NCBI GenBank assembly: GCA_949948745.1
Contig: CATLHA010000008.1
Location: 1 to 47,226 of the forward strand
Direction of reading: 5' to 3'
DNA length: 47,226 bases
From: an uncultured Caryophanales bacterium
GTDB lineage: Bacteria > Bacillota_I > Bacilli_A > RF39 > UBA660
The notes below the pieces were generated by a model that was not told where the DNA came from, did no database searches, and saw only the letters and a program-made list of their open reading frames with translations. The number at the start of each line of letters is the position of its first letter. Position 1 is the first letter of the stretch. The translations under genes were made by a program, and so were the position numbers. Shown piece by piece: positions 15,598 to 24,133 of this stretch.

Positions 15598-16143
15598 ATG
15601 TACTATATAATTTTCACATGTATTGTGATTATTTTATTATTTTTAATTGTGGAAGTCGCTTACTATAATCAATTCCAAATTGCTAGAATTCGTATTAGTG
15701 AAGCCGAAAATAATATAGATATTTTATTACAAAAGAAGTTAGTTCTCTTAGAAAGAGTTATTAAAATTATTGAAGATGCAAATCCAAAATATAAAGAGGA
15801 ACAAATCTTAGCTAATGTAATTAAATTAAAAAGTAAAAAAGTAAATAATTTTGAACTTAATAGAGAACTTGATAAAGCTTTAGCTGAATATAAAGGGTTA
15901 CTTGATTTAGATAGTAGTTTAGGAAATATTGAAAGCATTATTAATATTAATTATGATTTAATTGATATTGATAACGATTTAGTAGCCGCTAAAAAATATT
16001 ATAATGATACTATTGTATCTTATAATAAATTAATTCGTTGTTTTCCTTCTAATATTGTTGGTTCTTTATCTAGATATAAAAGTAAAGATTTCTATTCTGA
16101 AGAAAAGGAAGAAGTATTTGAAATTTTAAAGAAGAAAAAATAA
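15598..16143 (+). CDS. lemA: LemA-family membrane protein
   Basis: This 181-residue protein has one N-terminal membrane helix (about 3-20) and a helical domain. It matches LemA at two places: ARIRISEAENNIDILLQKK just after the anchor, and AAKKYYNDTIVSYNKLIRCF near 130-150, the counterpart of the family ARRxYNxxVxxYNxxIxxFP. The family role is not well established; in Listeria it is linked to peptide presentation. The ATG at 15598 is chosen because GGGTGA lies just upstream, with an ATG at 15586 as the alternative. A bidirectional terminator follows the stop at once. Confidence 0.8.
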   Translation: MYYIIFTCIVIILLFLIVEVAYYNQFQIARIRISEAENNIDILLQKKLVLLERVIKIIEDANPKYKEEQILANVIKLKSKKVNNFELNRELDKALAEYKGLLDLDSSLGNIESIININYDLIDIDNDLVAAKKYYNDTIVSYNKLIRCFPSNIVGSLSRYKSKDFYSEEKEEVFEILKKKK

Positions 16144-16174
16144 AACATTCGCTAATTGATTCGAATGTTTTTTT
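16142..16174. terminator. Bidirectional terminator between lemA and ung
   Basis: A 10-bp perfect stem (16142-16151 with 16162-16171) with a ten-base loop has T-runs on both sides, so it can end both convergent transcripts. It includes part of the lemA stop. Confidence 0.85.
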
Positions 16175-16176
16175 AT

Positions 16177-16839
16177 TTATTTTATTTCCCAGTTAATAGG
16201 TTTTAGACCCTTACTTTCTAAAAATTTATTTGTTTTTGAAAATGGTTTACTACCAAAGAACCCATTATAAGCAGAAAACGGAGATGGATGTGGAGATTCT
16301 ACTATATGATGTATTTTATTTGTAATTAAACTTTTTTTATTTCTTGCAAAACTTCCCCATAGAATGAAAACTACTGGAGTATTTTTTTCATTTATTTTGC
16401 GGATTACTTCATCAGTAAATTTTTCCCAACCTAAATCTTTATGAGAAGCTGGTTTATTTGCTTCTACTGTTAAAACGGTGTTTAATAAAAGTACTCCTTC
16501 TTCAGTCCAAGGTATTAAACTACCCGTATTTGGAATTTCATACCCTAAATCATCCTTTAATTCTTTAAAGATATTTTGTAATGATGGAGGTTTCGTTACT
16601 CCTACTTTTACTGAAAATGATAAACCCTCTGCTTGATTTACCCCATGATATGGGTCTTGTCCTAGAATTACAACTTTTGTATCTTTATAAGACGTATTTC
16701 TAAATGCCCTAAATATTTCTGTTTGTTTTGGATATATCGTCTTGTTTTTATATTCTTCTGTTATAATTTTTATTAAACTTTGGAAATATTCTTTCTCCAT
16801 TTCTTCTTTTAAGATTAAATCCCAATCATTTCCTATCAT
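16177..16839 (-). CDS. ung: Uracil-DNA glycosylase, family 1
   Basis: The 220-residue enzyme removes uracil from DNA in base excision repair. The water-activating motif GQDPYHG is at residues 60-66 with the catalytic Asp62, followed by LLLNTVLTV near 117 and the leucine-loop motif HPSPFSA near 184. The SD GAGGTG is five bases from the ATG. It lies 35 bases after an unrecognised coiled-coil gene and has its own promoter inside the end of that gene. Confidence 0.96.
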   Translation of the reverse strand: MIGNDWDLILKEEMEKEYFQSLIKIITEEYKNKTIYPKQTEIFRAFRNTSYKDTKVVILGQDPYHGVNQAEGLSFSVKVGVTKPPSLQNIFKELKDDLGYEIPNTGSLIPWTEEGVLLLNTVLTVEANKPASHKDLGWEKFTDEVIRKINEKNTPVVFILWGSFARNKKSLITNKIHHIVESPHPSPFSAYNGFFGSKPFSKTNKFLESKGLKPINWEIK

Positions 16840-16863
16840 AATGCACCTCTACTACTTATTTAT

Positions 16864-16892
16864 AGTGTAACATCTTATAATTGCTTGAACAA
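16864..16892 (-). promoter_or_regulatory. Promoter of ung
   Basis: TTGTTC (16887-16892), 17 bases, TACACT (16864-16869) with TGT as extended -10 on the minus strand, overlapping the 3' end of the upstream gene. Confidence 0.6.
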
Positions 16893-17699
16893 TCTTTTTA
16901 ACTCAGATTGTATTCTTTCATAGTTTTTTGTTACTATTTCTTCTGTCTTCATGATTTCTTCTGTTTCTTCCATTTTTCTTTCTGTTTTTCTAGTAATCGT
17001 ATCATTTATTTTAGTCTCTACTTTTCTATTCTCATCGACTATTTGATATTCTGAAATTTCTCCATTTTGGAATTTTATAGAAGCTTTTAATTCTTTTTCT
17101 ATTTGAATTTGAGCTTGAAATAGATTTTCTACTCCTCCAACTAATCTTAGTAAACTTTCTAGGTTTATATCTTCTAGTTCTTTCAATTGATTTCTAATCT
17201 GTTCAATCATTGAAATTAGGAAATCCTCCGATTCAAAAAATAAAATATATTCTTTATCGTTTTCTTGAATTATTAAATTTCTAAATTTTCCATAGATTTC
17301 TTTTATTTTAAGAGTTCTATTTTCTGATAACTTACTACTTATTTCAATTACTTCCAAACTTTTATCCGCTACATGTGAATAATAAAAGTCATATACATAG
17401 GAAAAAGAACTATTCTTTTTCTGCATGATCAAATAGTAATTTTTATTAAATCTTTCAGTACTTTTTCCATAACCTAATCCATAATTAAAAAATTTGAAAC
17501 TTGTATCGTCAGAATCTTTGATTTCATAGATACGATAATCATATTTAATGTATTCTTCTCCTATAATTTCAATATTTTTTAAAGAATCAAAATTCCCTAA
17601 TTTTCTTAATATTTTTTCTAGTAACTTTAACCGTTTTTTTCCCAATTCTTTTTCATAATATTTTTCGCTTGGGAATAACTCTTTTGGAAAAATAATCAT
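16875..17699 (-). CDS. Unrecognised coiled-coil protein
   Basis: I do not recognise this 274-residue soluble protein. The first 180 residues are mixed alpha/beta with many aromatic residues (for example FKFFNYGLGYG near 68-78 and SYVYDFYYSH near 100-109). The last 60 residues are strongly charged and predicted helical coiled coil (KTERKMEETEEIMKTEEIV), ending in a basic helix. There is no signal peptide, membrane segment or cysteine-based metal site. The SD AAGGTGGG is good. It begins 25 bases after the agcS stop, so the two are probably co-transcribed. A structural or partner-binding role is only a guess. Confidence 0.7.
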   Translation of the reverse strand: MIIFPKELFPSEKYYEKELGKKRLKLLEKILRKLGNFDSLKNIEIIGEEYIKYDYRIYEIKDSDDTSFKFFNYGLGYGKSTERFNKNYYLIMQKKNSSFSYVYDFYYSHVADKSLEVIEISSKLSENRTLKIKEIYGKFRNLIIQENDKEYILFFESEDFLISMIEQIRNQLKELEDINLESLLRLVGGVENLFQAQIQIEKELKASIKFQNGEISEYQIVDENRKVETKINDTITRKTERKMEETEEIMKTEEIVTKNYERIQSELKRLFKQL

Positions 17700-17724
17700 A
17701 CAATTCCCACCTTTTTATATTTTA

Positions 17725-19011
17725 CTACTTATTTTTTTTGTAATCAATCATTATTTCTTTTCTAAGACAGATTAATGAATACATATTAATAATGGCAAGT
17801 ATCGCTACAAAAATATCTACACTATCCCATAAAATAGTTGGACTAATAATACTTCCTAAAATAATCAAGATTAAGGTTAATATTTTTAAAATGGGGATTA
17901 AGATAGGATATTTTCCTTCTATTAGATATTTTAAACTACTTTCTCCATAATAATACCCTGAAATAATGGTGGAATATGCAAATGTTATGATGGAAAACAA
18001 TAGTACAATATTTCCTAAGGATCCAAGATGATAGGTCAGTGCATATTTTGTTAACTCTATACCATTCATATTTGTCCAGTTATATAGTGTATAGTCTGAA
18101 GTTAATATTACAAGTGCAGTTAATGTACAAATAATAAATACTGTGAAATAGACTCCTAAGACTTGAATGTATCCTGAAGAGGTGTTTTTATCTGTCTTTG
18201 TAGTACTACTTGCAATCGCACCACTTCCAAGCCCCGCTTCTGTTGAAAAAACTCCACGCTGAACTCCAATGATAAAGGAAGAAATCACTCCACCTCCAAG
18301 GGATTTTATATTAAACGCTGAAATAATTATCTCTGTGATTACTGTTGGTAATTTGGATAAATTTTGGAGGATAATAAATAAGCATAATATAAAATATCCA
18401 ACTCCCATAATTGGAACTAATTTTCCTGTAATATGTGCGATTCTAGTAATTCCCTTCATGATAATGTACGCTGTTAAGAAACACAAAATTATACCTATTA
18501 TGACGGTTGGAAAATTAATATATTCTTCTATTGATTTAGCAATTGTATTTGATTGTATTGTGATGAATCCAAATATATAAGATATAATTAAAACTATGGC
18601 GTATGTTTGAGCTAATTTAGGTTTTTTTAACGCTTTATCTATATAATATGGTGGTCCTCCTTTATAAGATGTTCCATCCTTTTCTTGGTATTTGGCTGCC
18701 ATTGTACTTTCGACAAATGTATTTGCTGCAGTTAGAATACCTGTTATCCAAATCCAAAAGATAGTACCTGGTCCTCCTAAATAAATTGCTAGTGCGATTC
18801 CTGCAAGAGATCCTACTCCAATACGTGCAGCTAATGCCATAGTTAGACTTTCAAATGGACTAACTCCTTTTTTATTAGTACCTTTGAAACAATGAATCAT
18901 TCTTTTAAAATGAAATTGAACCCCAGATAATTTCCAGGTAAAATAAATACTACCACCCACTAAAAAAACAATTGCAATACTCCATAAGATATCAATTACA
19001 ATTTTTAACAT
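17725..19011 (-). CDS. AgcS-family alanine/glycine:cation symporter
   Basis: This 428-residue integral membrane protein has about ten to eleven helices and matches the sodium-coupled alanine/glycine symporter family. Signatures are RIGVGSLAGIALAI near 63-76, GGPPYYIDKAL near 118-128 and GVQRGVFSTEAGLGSGA near 249-265. The last is the family's GxxRGxFSNEAGxGSA with Thr in place of Asn. Substrate specificity cannot be read from the sequence. The SD GTAGGTGA and an extended -10 promoter precede it. Confidence 0.88.
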   Translation of the reverse strand: MLKIVIDILWSIAIVFLVGGSIYFTWKLSGVQFHFKRMIHCFKGTNKKGVSPFESLTMALAARIGVGSLAGIALAIYLGGPGTIFWIWITGILTAANTFVESTMAAKYQEKDGTSYKGGPPYYIDKALKKPKLAQTYAIVLIISYIFGFITIQSNTIAKSIEEYINFPTVIIGIILCFLTAYIIMKGITRIAHITGKLVPIMGVGYFILCLFIILQNLSKLPTVITEIIISAFNIKSLGGGVISSFIIGVQRGVFSTEAGLGSGAIASSTTKTDKNTSSGYIQVLGVYFTVFIICTLTALVILTSDYTLYNWTNMNGIELTKYALTYHLGSLGNIVLLFSIITFAYSTIISGYYYGESSLKYLIEGKYPILIPILKILTLILIILGSIISPTILWDSVDIFVAILAIINMYSLICLRKEIMIDYKKNK

Positions 19012-19027
19012 GATCTCACCTACGGAA

Positions 19028-19036
19028 ATTATAACA
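19028..19036 (-). promoter_or_regulatory. Extended -10 promoter for agcS
   Basis: TGT followed by TATAAT on the minus strand, about 17 bases before the agcS start; the -35 is indistinct. Confidence 0.5.
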
Positions 19037-19057
19037 ATTGTTTTTGTCCCTTTTTGT

Positions 19058-19423
19058 CTAATTTTTATTTCTTATATATCTTGAAATTTGTGCAATTTTA
19101 AAGTCAGTATCGTCTAAAAGATAATTAAATAAATCTGGATTAGAATGAATTAATCTTATAATATTCCAATCTTCTTCAGATATATTGATAATTTTATTAC
19201 TTTTTCTATTAACTGTTGCTGTAATTTCTTTTCCAATTAACCAGAAGAAATCTACTTTTAAGAATTCTGCTAATTTTTCAATAATATCTATAGATGGTAT
19301 TCTTTTACCTTTTTCATAATAACAGATTGCATTTCTTGTTACGCCAATAGCATCTCCTACTATTCTTTGTGAATAACCTCTTTCTTCTCTTGCTTCCTTT
19401 AGTCTCTTTTTGAAAACTTCCAT
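19058..19423 (-). CDS. XRE-family helix-turn-helix regulator
   Basis: The 121-residue protein begins with a Cro/CI-type DNA-binding domain (about 5-65) that includes QRIVGDAIGVTRNAICYYEKGKRIPS. A 50-residue C-terminal region of unknown function follows. The SD GAGGG precedes the ATG. It sits alone between rlmH and agcS with a TATAAT at 19445-19450. A TTAAC/GTTAA inverted repeat lies just upstream, so autoregulation or control of agcS is possible but unproven. Confidence 0.82.
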   Translation of the reverse strand: MEVFKKRLKEAREERGYSQRIVGDAIGVTRNAICYYEKGKRIPSIDIIEKLAEFLKVDFFWLIGKEITATVNRKSNKIINISEEDWNIIRLIHSNPDLFNYLLDDTDFKIAQISRYIRNKN

Positions 19424-19444
19424 AATAATCCCTCTTTTACGATT

Positions 19445-19493
19445 ATTATAGAAATTAAAACATCTCGTTTTTCGTATGTTAACAGTTCGTTAA
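19445..19493 (-). promoter_or_regulatory. Promoter region of the XRE gene with a possible operator
   Basis: TATAAT (19445-19450) lies about 22 bases before the XRE start. A perfect inverted repeat TTAAC-5-GTTAA (19479-19493) lies at about the -35 to -60 region. No good -35 hexamer is present, which would suit activator or repressor control. Confidence 0.35.
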
Positions 19494-19513
19494 TTATGGT
19501 CTACAATTTTTTA

Positions 19514-19551
19514 CAAAAAAGTAAAAAATATCCACAAAACTGTAGATATTT
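19514..19551 (-). terminator. Terminator of the gdpP-rplI-dnaB-walJ-rlmH operon
   Basis: An 11-bp stem (19541-19551 with 19526-19536, one G-U pair) with a four-base loop and long T-runs follows rlmH on the minus strand. Confidence 0.9.
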
Positions 19552-20006
19552 TATTTATGATATTTTTCATTATTTTGAATTTTAAAACTGCGAAAAAGTT
19601 GTTCTAAAAGTAGAACTCTAAATAGTTGATGAGGAAAAGTTAGTTTAGAAAAAGAGATTTTTTCATTAGCTCTAGCTTTAATTTCTGTATGCATTCCGTA
19701 AGATCCACCAATAATAAATGTAATATTACTATTTTCTATTCTCCATTTATCTAATTTTTCAGATAATTCAGTCGATGTAAGCATTTTTCCTTCAATTTCT
19801 AATGTTATAACATAGTCTTTTGAATTTATATGTTTTTCTATTTTTTCTTTTTCTTTTTGTAAAGCAACCTTTTCATCATCTATTTTTTCATCCATCACTT
19901 CAATAATTTCTATAGAAGTATACTTTTGTAGCCTTTTTAAATATTCTTTACAAGCATCACTCCAGTAGGATTCCTTTAATTTTCCTACACAAATTATCTT
20001 AATCAT
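19551..20006 (-). CDS. rlmH: 23S rRNA pseudouridine-1915 N3-methyltransferase RlmH
   Basis: This 151-residue SPOUT-class methyltransferase modifies pseudouridine 1915 in helix 69 of 23S rRNA on 70S ribosomes. The SAM-binding trefoil knot shows TFIIGGSYG near 96-104 and FPHQLFRVLLLEQLFRSF near 124-141. The C-terminus ends EKYHK, the conserved tail of full-length RlmH. The SD AGAGGTG overlaps the walJ stop region, and only one base separates the genes. Confidence 0.95.
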   Translation of the reverse strand: MIKIICVGKLKESYWSDACKEYLKRLQKYTSIEIIEVMDEKIDDEKVALQKEKEKIEKHINSKDYVITLEIEGKMLTSTELSEKLDKWRIENSNITFIIGGSYGMHTEIKARANEKISFSKLTFPHQLFRVLLLEQLFRSFKIQNNEKYHK

Positions 20007-20007
20007 A

Positions 20008-20766
20008 TTACACCTCTATCATTTCTAAGGATTCATTAGGTTTGGCTACAATCAAATTTTTTTCTAAATGATTTTCCTTTAATATTTCATTTGTAGCTTC
20101 ATATGCTAATTCTACTGTATTATTGTGCTCACTTAAATGGGCCAATACAATATACTTAGTATTATCACCAATAATATCTTTTAGATAAGATGCTGCTGTA
20201 TGATTAGAGAGATGTCCCTTATCGCTAAGGATTCTTTGTTTTAATACATATGGATATGGTCCATTCATTAACATTTTTTCATCGTGATTACTTTCTAAAA
20301 TATAAATATTCTTATTGGATAATTTATTAAAAAATTTCCTATTGATATATCCTGTATCGGTTATATAAACTAAAGAGCTATTACTATCTTCTAAAATATA
20401 TCCAACAGATATTACATCATGAGATGTTCTGATATATTCTACTTTAAAATCTTTGATTTCTGTATATTCTGATAGTATTTGAATATTCGAAATAGGAATT
20501 TTTTCTATTAATTCTGGTATCATTTCTTCTATGGTATATACTTTTATATTGGTTCTTTTTACTAAGGATTGTAGTCCTTTAATATGGTCAGCATGAGTAT
20601 GAGTAATTAAGATTCCATCTAGTTCTAATGGTGAGATGGAAATTTGTTCTAATTCTCTTAATAAATAAGGATAGGAAACTCCTACATCTATTAGTAATTT
20701 TGTATTACCTGTTTCAATGTATGTAGAGTTTCCTTTAGAACTACTTGCTAAAACTTTTATTTTCAT
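20008..20766 (-). CDS. walJ: WalJ/YycJ metallo-beta-lactamase-fold exonuclease
   Basis: This 252-residue protein has the MBL-fold metal motif HTHADH (residues 56-61), SHD near 118, TDTGY near 139 and a terminal HLSEHNN. It matches YycJ/WalJ, linked in Firmicutes to cell-wall control and mismatch-repair excision. The start at 20766 overlaps the stop of the M23 gene as ATGA, so translation is coupled and no strong SD is needed. The longer in-frame extension to 20847 lies inside the M23 gene and lacks conservation. walRKHI are not in this window. Confidence 0.88.
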   Translation of the reverse strand: MKIKVLASSSKGNSTYIETGNTKLLIDVGVSYPYLLRELEQISISPLELDGILITHTHADHIKGLQSLVKRTNIKVYTIEEMIPELIEKIPISNIQILSEYTEIKDFKVEYIRTSHDVISVGYILEDSNSSLVYITDTGYINRKFFNKLSNKNIYILESNHDEKMLMNGPYPYVLKQRILSDKGHLSNHTAASYLKDIIGDNTKYIVLAHLSEHNNTVELAYEATNEILKENHLEKNLIVAKPNESLEMIEV

Positions 20767-22307
20767 CGATATAAATTCATTGGGTTCATTGAATTTCCTG
20801 TATATGGTGCTACTGTCCATAATCCATAATGCAAATGAACTCCCCATGCATATCCTGTATTTCCCATACCACCAATAACATCACCAGCATAAACAACTTG
20901 CCCTTTTTGTACATTTCTATGTGAAAGATGTGCATATTCTGTAAAATAACCGTTGGCATGCTTGATGACAATATAATGACCATTCATTCCTGTATAAGAA
21001 GAAATTACTACTATACCATTGTTGGCTGCTTTAATTGGAGAACCATATCCAGTACCACTGATATCCATACCAGCATGTAATTTTCCTCCACGCCATCCAT
21101 AACCACTACTTAGTGTATATCCTGCATTGGTTGGCCATACCCAACTACCAATACCTACTGGAACCTCTACATTGTATCCACCACCAGAAGATACTACATA
21201 TTTTCTTGTACCTCTGACAATTACTTTATTTACTGGAGCAGTGATTACTTGTTCACTATCTGGTACTACAGATGTGATTTCTCCATTTACTAATTTTATT
21301 TTTTCCGTAACTAAACTAAGTCCATCAGAACCTTCTTCTTTTACACTTTCATATCCAGTATATTGAGTAGGATCATCTTCATAAACAATTTCTCTTGTCT
21401 TTACTTTTTTGGATACTACGTGAGTTTCTTCTATGGTATCAAATCTTGGCTCAATTACTCCTAAAGTTACTACTTCTCCAGGATATAATAAGTCATTTGA
21501 TGTCTTATATGTAGTATTGGCAATTAGAAATTCATCTGCTGATAACTTATGATTGGTCGCGATGTCAGAAATGGTATCTCCCTCTTTTACTGTATAGGTA
21601 GTTAATTCATCTGTTGTTCCGAATAATAGATATTTACACAAATCTTCTTCAGTTAGATAAATGTATGCATTTGCTGGGATTCTTGTTTTCGTAATTGTAA
21701 TATTGTTTTGAATATATAAATCCTCTATAATTGTTCCTGTTTCTGTGATTTCTTTTTGTGTATCATGAAAGAAATTATCATAATCTTCCTCTGAAATAAA
21801 TGATTTGATTGTCTTCTCAACGGAATCTTTAAATAAGTTTTTATCTAATACATAGATAACCACATCTTCTGTTTTTTGTGTTCCGTGATCTTCTGTCATT
21901 TTCTCGTATCCATTGATGGTAATTTTGTACCCATCAATAGTAAATGATTCATCTTCTCTGTAATCAACTATTTTGTTATAAATTTCGTTAATACTTGAAA
22001 CCTTATTATTATATGTAATTTCTTGAACGATGTCTAAGTCATTAGGAATATATACTTTATTAACATTATATTTTTCTTTAATTTCTACTTGAACTTCATC
22101 AATATATTTTTCTAGTTCTTCCTTAGATTCTATTAATCCTAAAGATTTTCCTCCAAGATAAATATGATAAAGTTGTCTAGGTTCTGACTCTCTTCCTACA
22201 ATTCCTAATAGTTTTGCTGATATTGTTGTAGGATTTGCACTTATATATAGAATTGCCGATGAGATAAAGATAGCAATTACTGTTAATATAAACGTTTTTT
22301 TATCCAT
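20763..22307 (-). CDS. Membrane-anchored LysM-G5-M23 endopeptidase
   Basis: This 514-residue cell-envelope protein has an N-terminal membrane segment (about 5-24) and a helical region of about 200 residues. A LysM peptidoglycan-binding domain (TYTVKEGDTISDIA onward, about 237-283), a G5-like domain (about 294-368) and a C-terminal M23 domain follow. The M23 domain keeps its zinc site, with His411 and Asp415 in LHAGMD and HLHYG near the end, so it should be an active peptidoglycan endopeptidase, unlike SpoIIQ here. The ATG at 22307 has the SD GAGGAGG and overlaps dnaB by eight bases. It may serve wall growth or spore cortex; the sequence does not decide. Confidence 0.9.
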   Translation of the reverse strand: MDKKTFILTVIAIFISSAILYISANPTTISAKLLGIVGRESEPRQLYHIYLGGKSLGLIESKEELEKYIDEVQVEIKEKYNVNKVYIPNDLDIVQEITYNNKVSSINEIYNKIVDYREDESFTIDGYKITINGYEKMTEDHGTQKTEDVVIYVLDKNLFKDSVEKTIKSFISEEDYDNFFHDTQKEITETGTIIEDLYIQNNITITKTRIPANAYIYLTEEDLCKYLLFGTTDELTTYTVKEGDTISDIATNHKLSADEFLIANTTYKTSNDLLYPGEVVTLGVIEPRFDTIEETHVVSKKVKTREIVYEDDPTQYTGYESVKEEGSDGLSLVTEKIKLVNGEITSVVPDSEQVITAPVNKVIVRGTRKYVVSSGGGYNVEVPVGIGSWVWPTNAGYTLSSGYGWRGGKLHAGMDISGTGYGSPIKAANNGIVVISSYTGMNGHYIVIKHANGYFTEYAHLSHRNVQKGQVVYAGDVIGGMGNTGYAWGVHLHYGLWTVAPYTGNSMNPMNLYR

Positions 22308-23664
22308 TATTTCCTCCTCGATCTTCACTAGTAAAGTTTACAAATGAACTTGTATTTTTTCTAAATAATAAATCGATTTTTCCTGTTGGACCATTTCTAT
22401 GTTTCCCAATAATTAATTCACTGATACTTGGGTCTGGTGCATCTTGTGAAGTATCCTTTGGTGATTGGTAATAATCATCACGGTATAATAGTGCTACAAT
22501 ATCAGCATCCTGTTCGATCGATCCTGATTCTCTTAAATCACTCATTTTAGGTCGTTTATCTTCACGACTTTCAACACCACGGGATAACTGAGCTAAGGCA
22601 ATTACTGGGATATTTAATTCCATAGCCATTTTTTTTAAACTACGAGAAATATCTGTCATTTCTGCTTGTCTATTATTCCCATAATTTCCACCCATAGTTA
22701 ATAATTGTAAGTGGTCAATAATTACTAAATCTAGACCTTCTTCACTTGTTGCTAAACGACGACATTTGCTTTTTACATCTCCAACGGTTACACCTGCATC
22801 ATCTGATATATATAATTTTGCATTACTAAGTTGGCTTCTTGCTTCTGTAATTCTTTTCCAATCGTTGTTTAATAAGTTCCCATTGGTTAATTTTTGTCCT
22901 TCAATTTGACCTAGAGAAGATATAATACGATTTGCTAGTTGCTCTGCACCCATTTCTAATGAAAATATAGCAACAGTTTTGTCTGTATTAATTGCAACAT
23001 TAGTTGCTAGATTTAAGGCAAACGCAGTTTTTCCCATTGCTGGACGTGCTGCTAGAATGATTAATTGATTTTCATGTAACCCAGATGTCATTTTATCTAG
23101 CTCAATCCATCCCGTAGGAATTCCTGTTATTTTTCCTTTGGATTCAGATAGTACTTCTAAATTTTTTTGAACATTGACTAATACATCTTGAATGGATTGG
23201 AATTCTCCAGAACGTCTATTTTTAATTATTTTTACTATTTTTTGTTCAACTTGGTCTAAAACATCTGAAACTTCCCCCTCATTTTCATAAGCGAGAGTTG
23301 CTATTTCCGTTGAAGTATCAATCACATTTCTTAATAAATAATTATCTTCTACCGCTTTGATATAGAATTCTACATTTGCTGCAGTTGGTACTACGTTAAT
23401 AATTTCTGTTAAATATTCAACATTCCCGATTTCATTCAGCTTCTTTGTCTGATTTAGTTCCGCTGTCACTGTTGTTAAATCAATTGGTATTTTTTTTTCG
23501 TTTAAATCAACGATTGTTTGAAAAATGATACCATTTTTTTCATCATAAAAACTTGTTTTTGTTAGAACTTCTGTTGCTTTTTCAATTGCTAATTTTGATA
23601 AAAACATAGCTCCTAATACAGATTGTTCTGCTACTAAATCATGTGGAACTGCCTTTAAAGCCAT
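22300..23664 (-). CDS. dnaB: Replicative DNA helicase
   Basis: The 454-residue hexameric helicase unwinds DNA at the replication fork. It has the N-terminal domain that contacts primase and loader (about 1-150), a linker, and a RecA-like domain with Walker A ARPAMGKTA (206-214), LVIIDHLQLL as Walker B, and RGVESREDKRPKMSDLRESG near 370-390. B. subtilis calls it dnaC. The SD GAGGTGG is strong. The order gdpP-rplI-dnaB is a conserved Firmicute block. Confidence 0.97.
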   Translation of the reverse strand: MALKAVPHDLVAEQSVLGAMFLSKLAIEKATEVLTKTSFYDEKNGIIFQTIVDLNEKKIPIDLTTVTAELNQTKKLNEIGNVEYLTEIINVVPTAANVEFYIKAVEDNYLLRNVIDTSTEIATLAYENEGEVSDVLDQVEQKIVKIIKNRRSGEFQSIQDVLVNVQKNLEVLSESKGKITGIPTGWIELDKMTSGLHENQLIILAARPAMGKTAFALNLATNVAINTDKTVAIFSLEMGAEQLANRIISSLGQIEGQKLTNGNLLNNDWKRITEARSQLSNAKLYISDDAGVTVGDVKSKCRRLATSEEGLDLVIIDHLQLLTMGGNYGNNRQAEMTDISRSLKKMAMELNIPVIALAQLSRGVESREDKRPKMSDLRESGSIEQDADIVALLYRDDYYQSPKDTSQDAPDPSISELIIGKHRNGPTGKIDLLFRKNTSSFVNFTSEDRGGNNG

Positions 23665-23681
23665 GGTACCACCTCACTTCC

Positions 23682-24122
23682 TTATTTTACTAAATGTACT
23701 TTGATTACTGCTTTGATTTCTTTATATAGAATAACATTTACATTATGATATCCTAAAGAACTAATACTTGACATTAATTCAATTTGCCTTTTATCAATCT
23801 TGTATCCCTTTTTATGAAGTTCATCTTTGATTTGTTTTGGGCTTACACTTCCAAAAACTTTATCATTTTCTCCAGTTTTCACTTTGAATAAAAATTCTTC
23901 ATGCTCAAGTTTTTGCTTTAATTCTTCCGCTTCTTTTCTATTTTTAGTATCTTCTAACTTTTCTTCTTCTTTTTGATTTTTTAATGTTGTTAAATTTTTT
24001 TCATTCATTTGAACAGCATAACCATTTTTAATTAAGAAGTTTTGAGCATATCCATCTTTTACTTCTTTTATTTCACCTTTTTTAGCTTGTTTTTTTAGGT
24101 CTTTGATAAAAATTACTTTCAT
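23682..24122 (-). CDS. rplI: Ribosomal protein bL9
   Basis: The 146-residue protein has the L9 N-domain (MKVIFIKDLKKQAKKGEIKE, then VKDGYAQNFLIKNGYA), a long central helix rich in Lys and Glu, and the C-domain with GSVSPKQIKDEL. Length matches the family (about 148). It lies between gdpP-like and dnaB with gaps of 11 and 17 bases, and its SD is AGGGGGAA. Confidence 0.96.
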   Translation of the reverse strand: MKVIFIKDLKKQAKKGEIKEVKDGYAQNFLIKNGYAVQMNEKNLTTLKNQKEEEKLEDTKNRKEAEELKQKLEHEEFLFKVKTGENDKVFGSVSPKQIKDELHKKGYKIDKRQIELMSSISSLGYHNVNVILYKEIKAVIKVHLVK

Positions 24123-24133
24123 TTTAATTCCCC

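Noticed and set aside
19526-19536. ATATCCACA as a DnaA box
   Set aside because: It is one arm of the rlmH terminator, isolated from other boxes, so the resemblance is probably chance.
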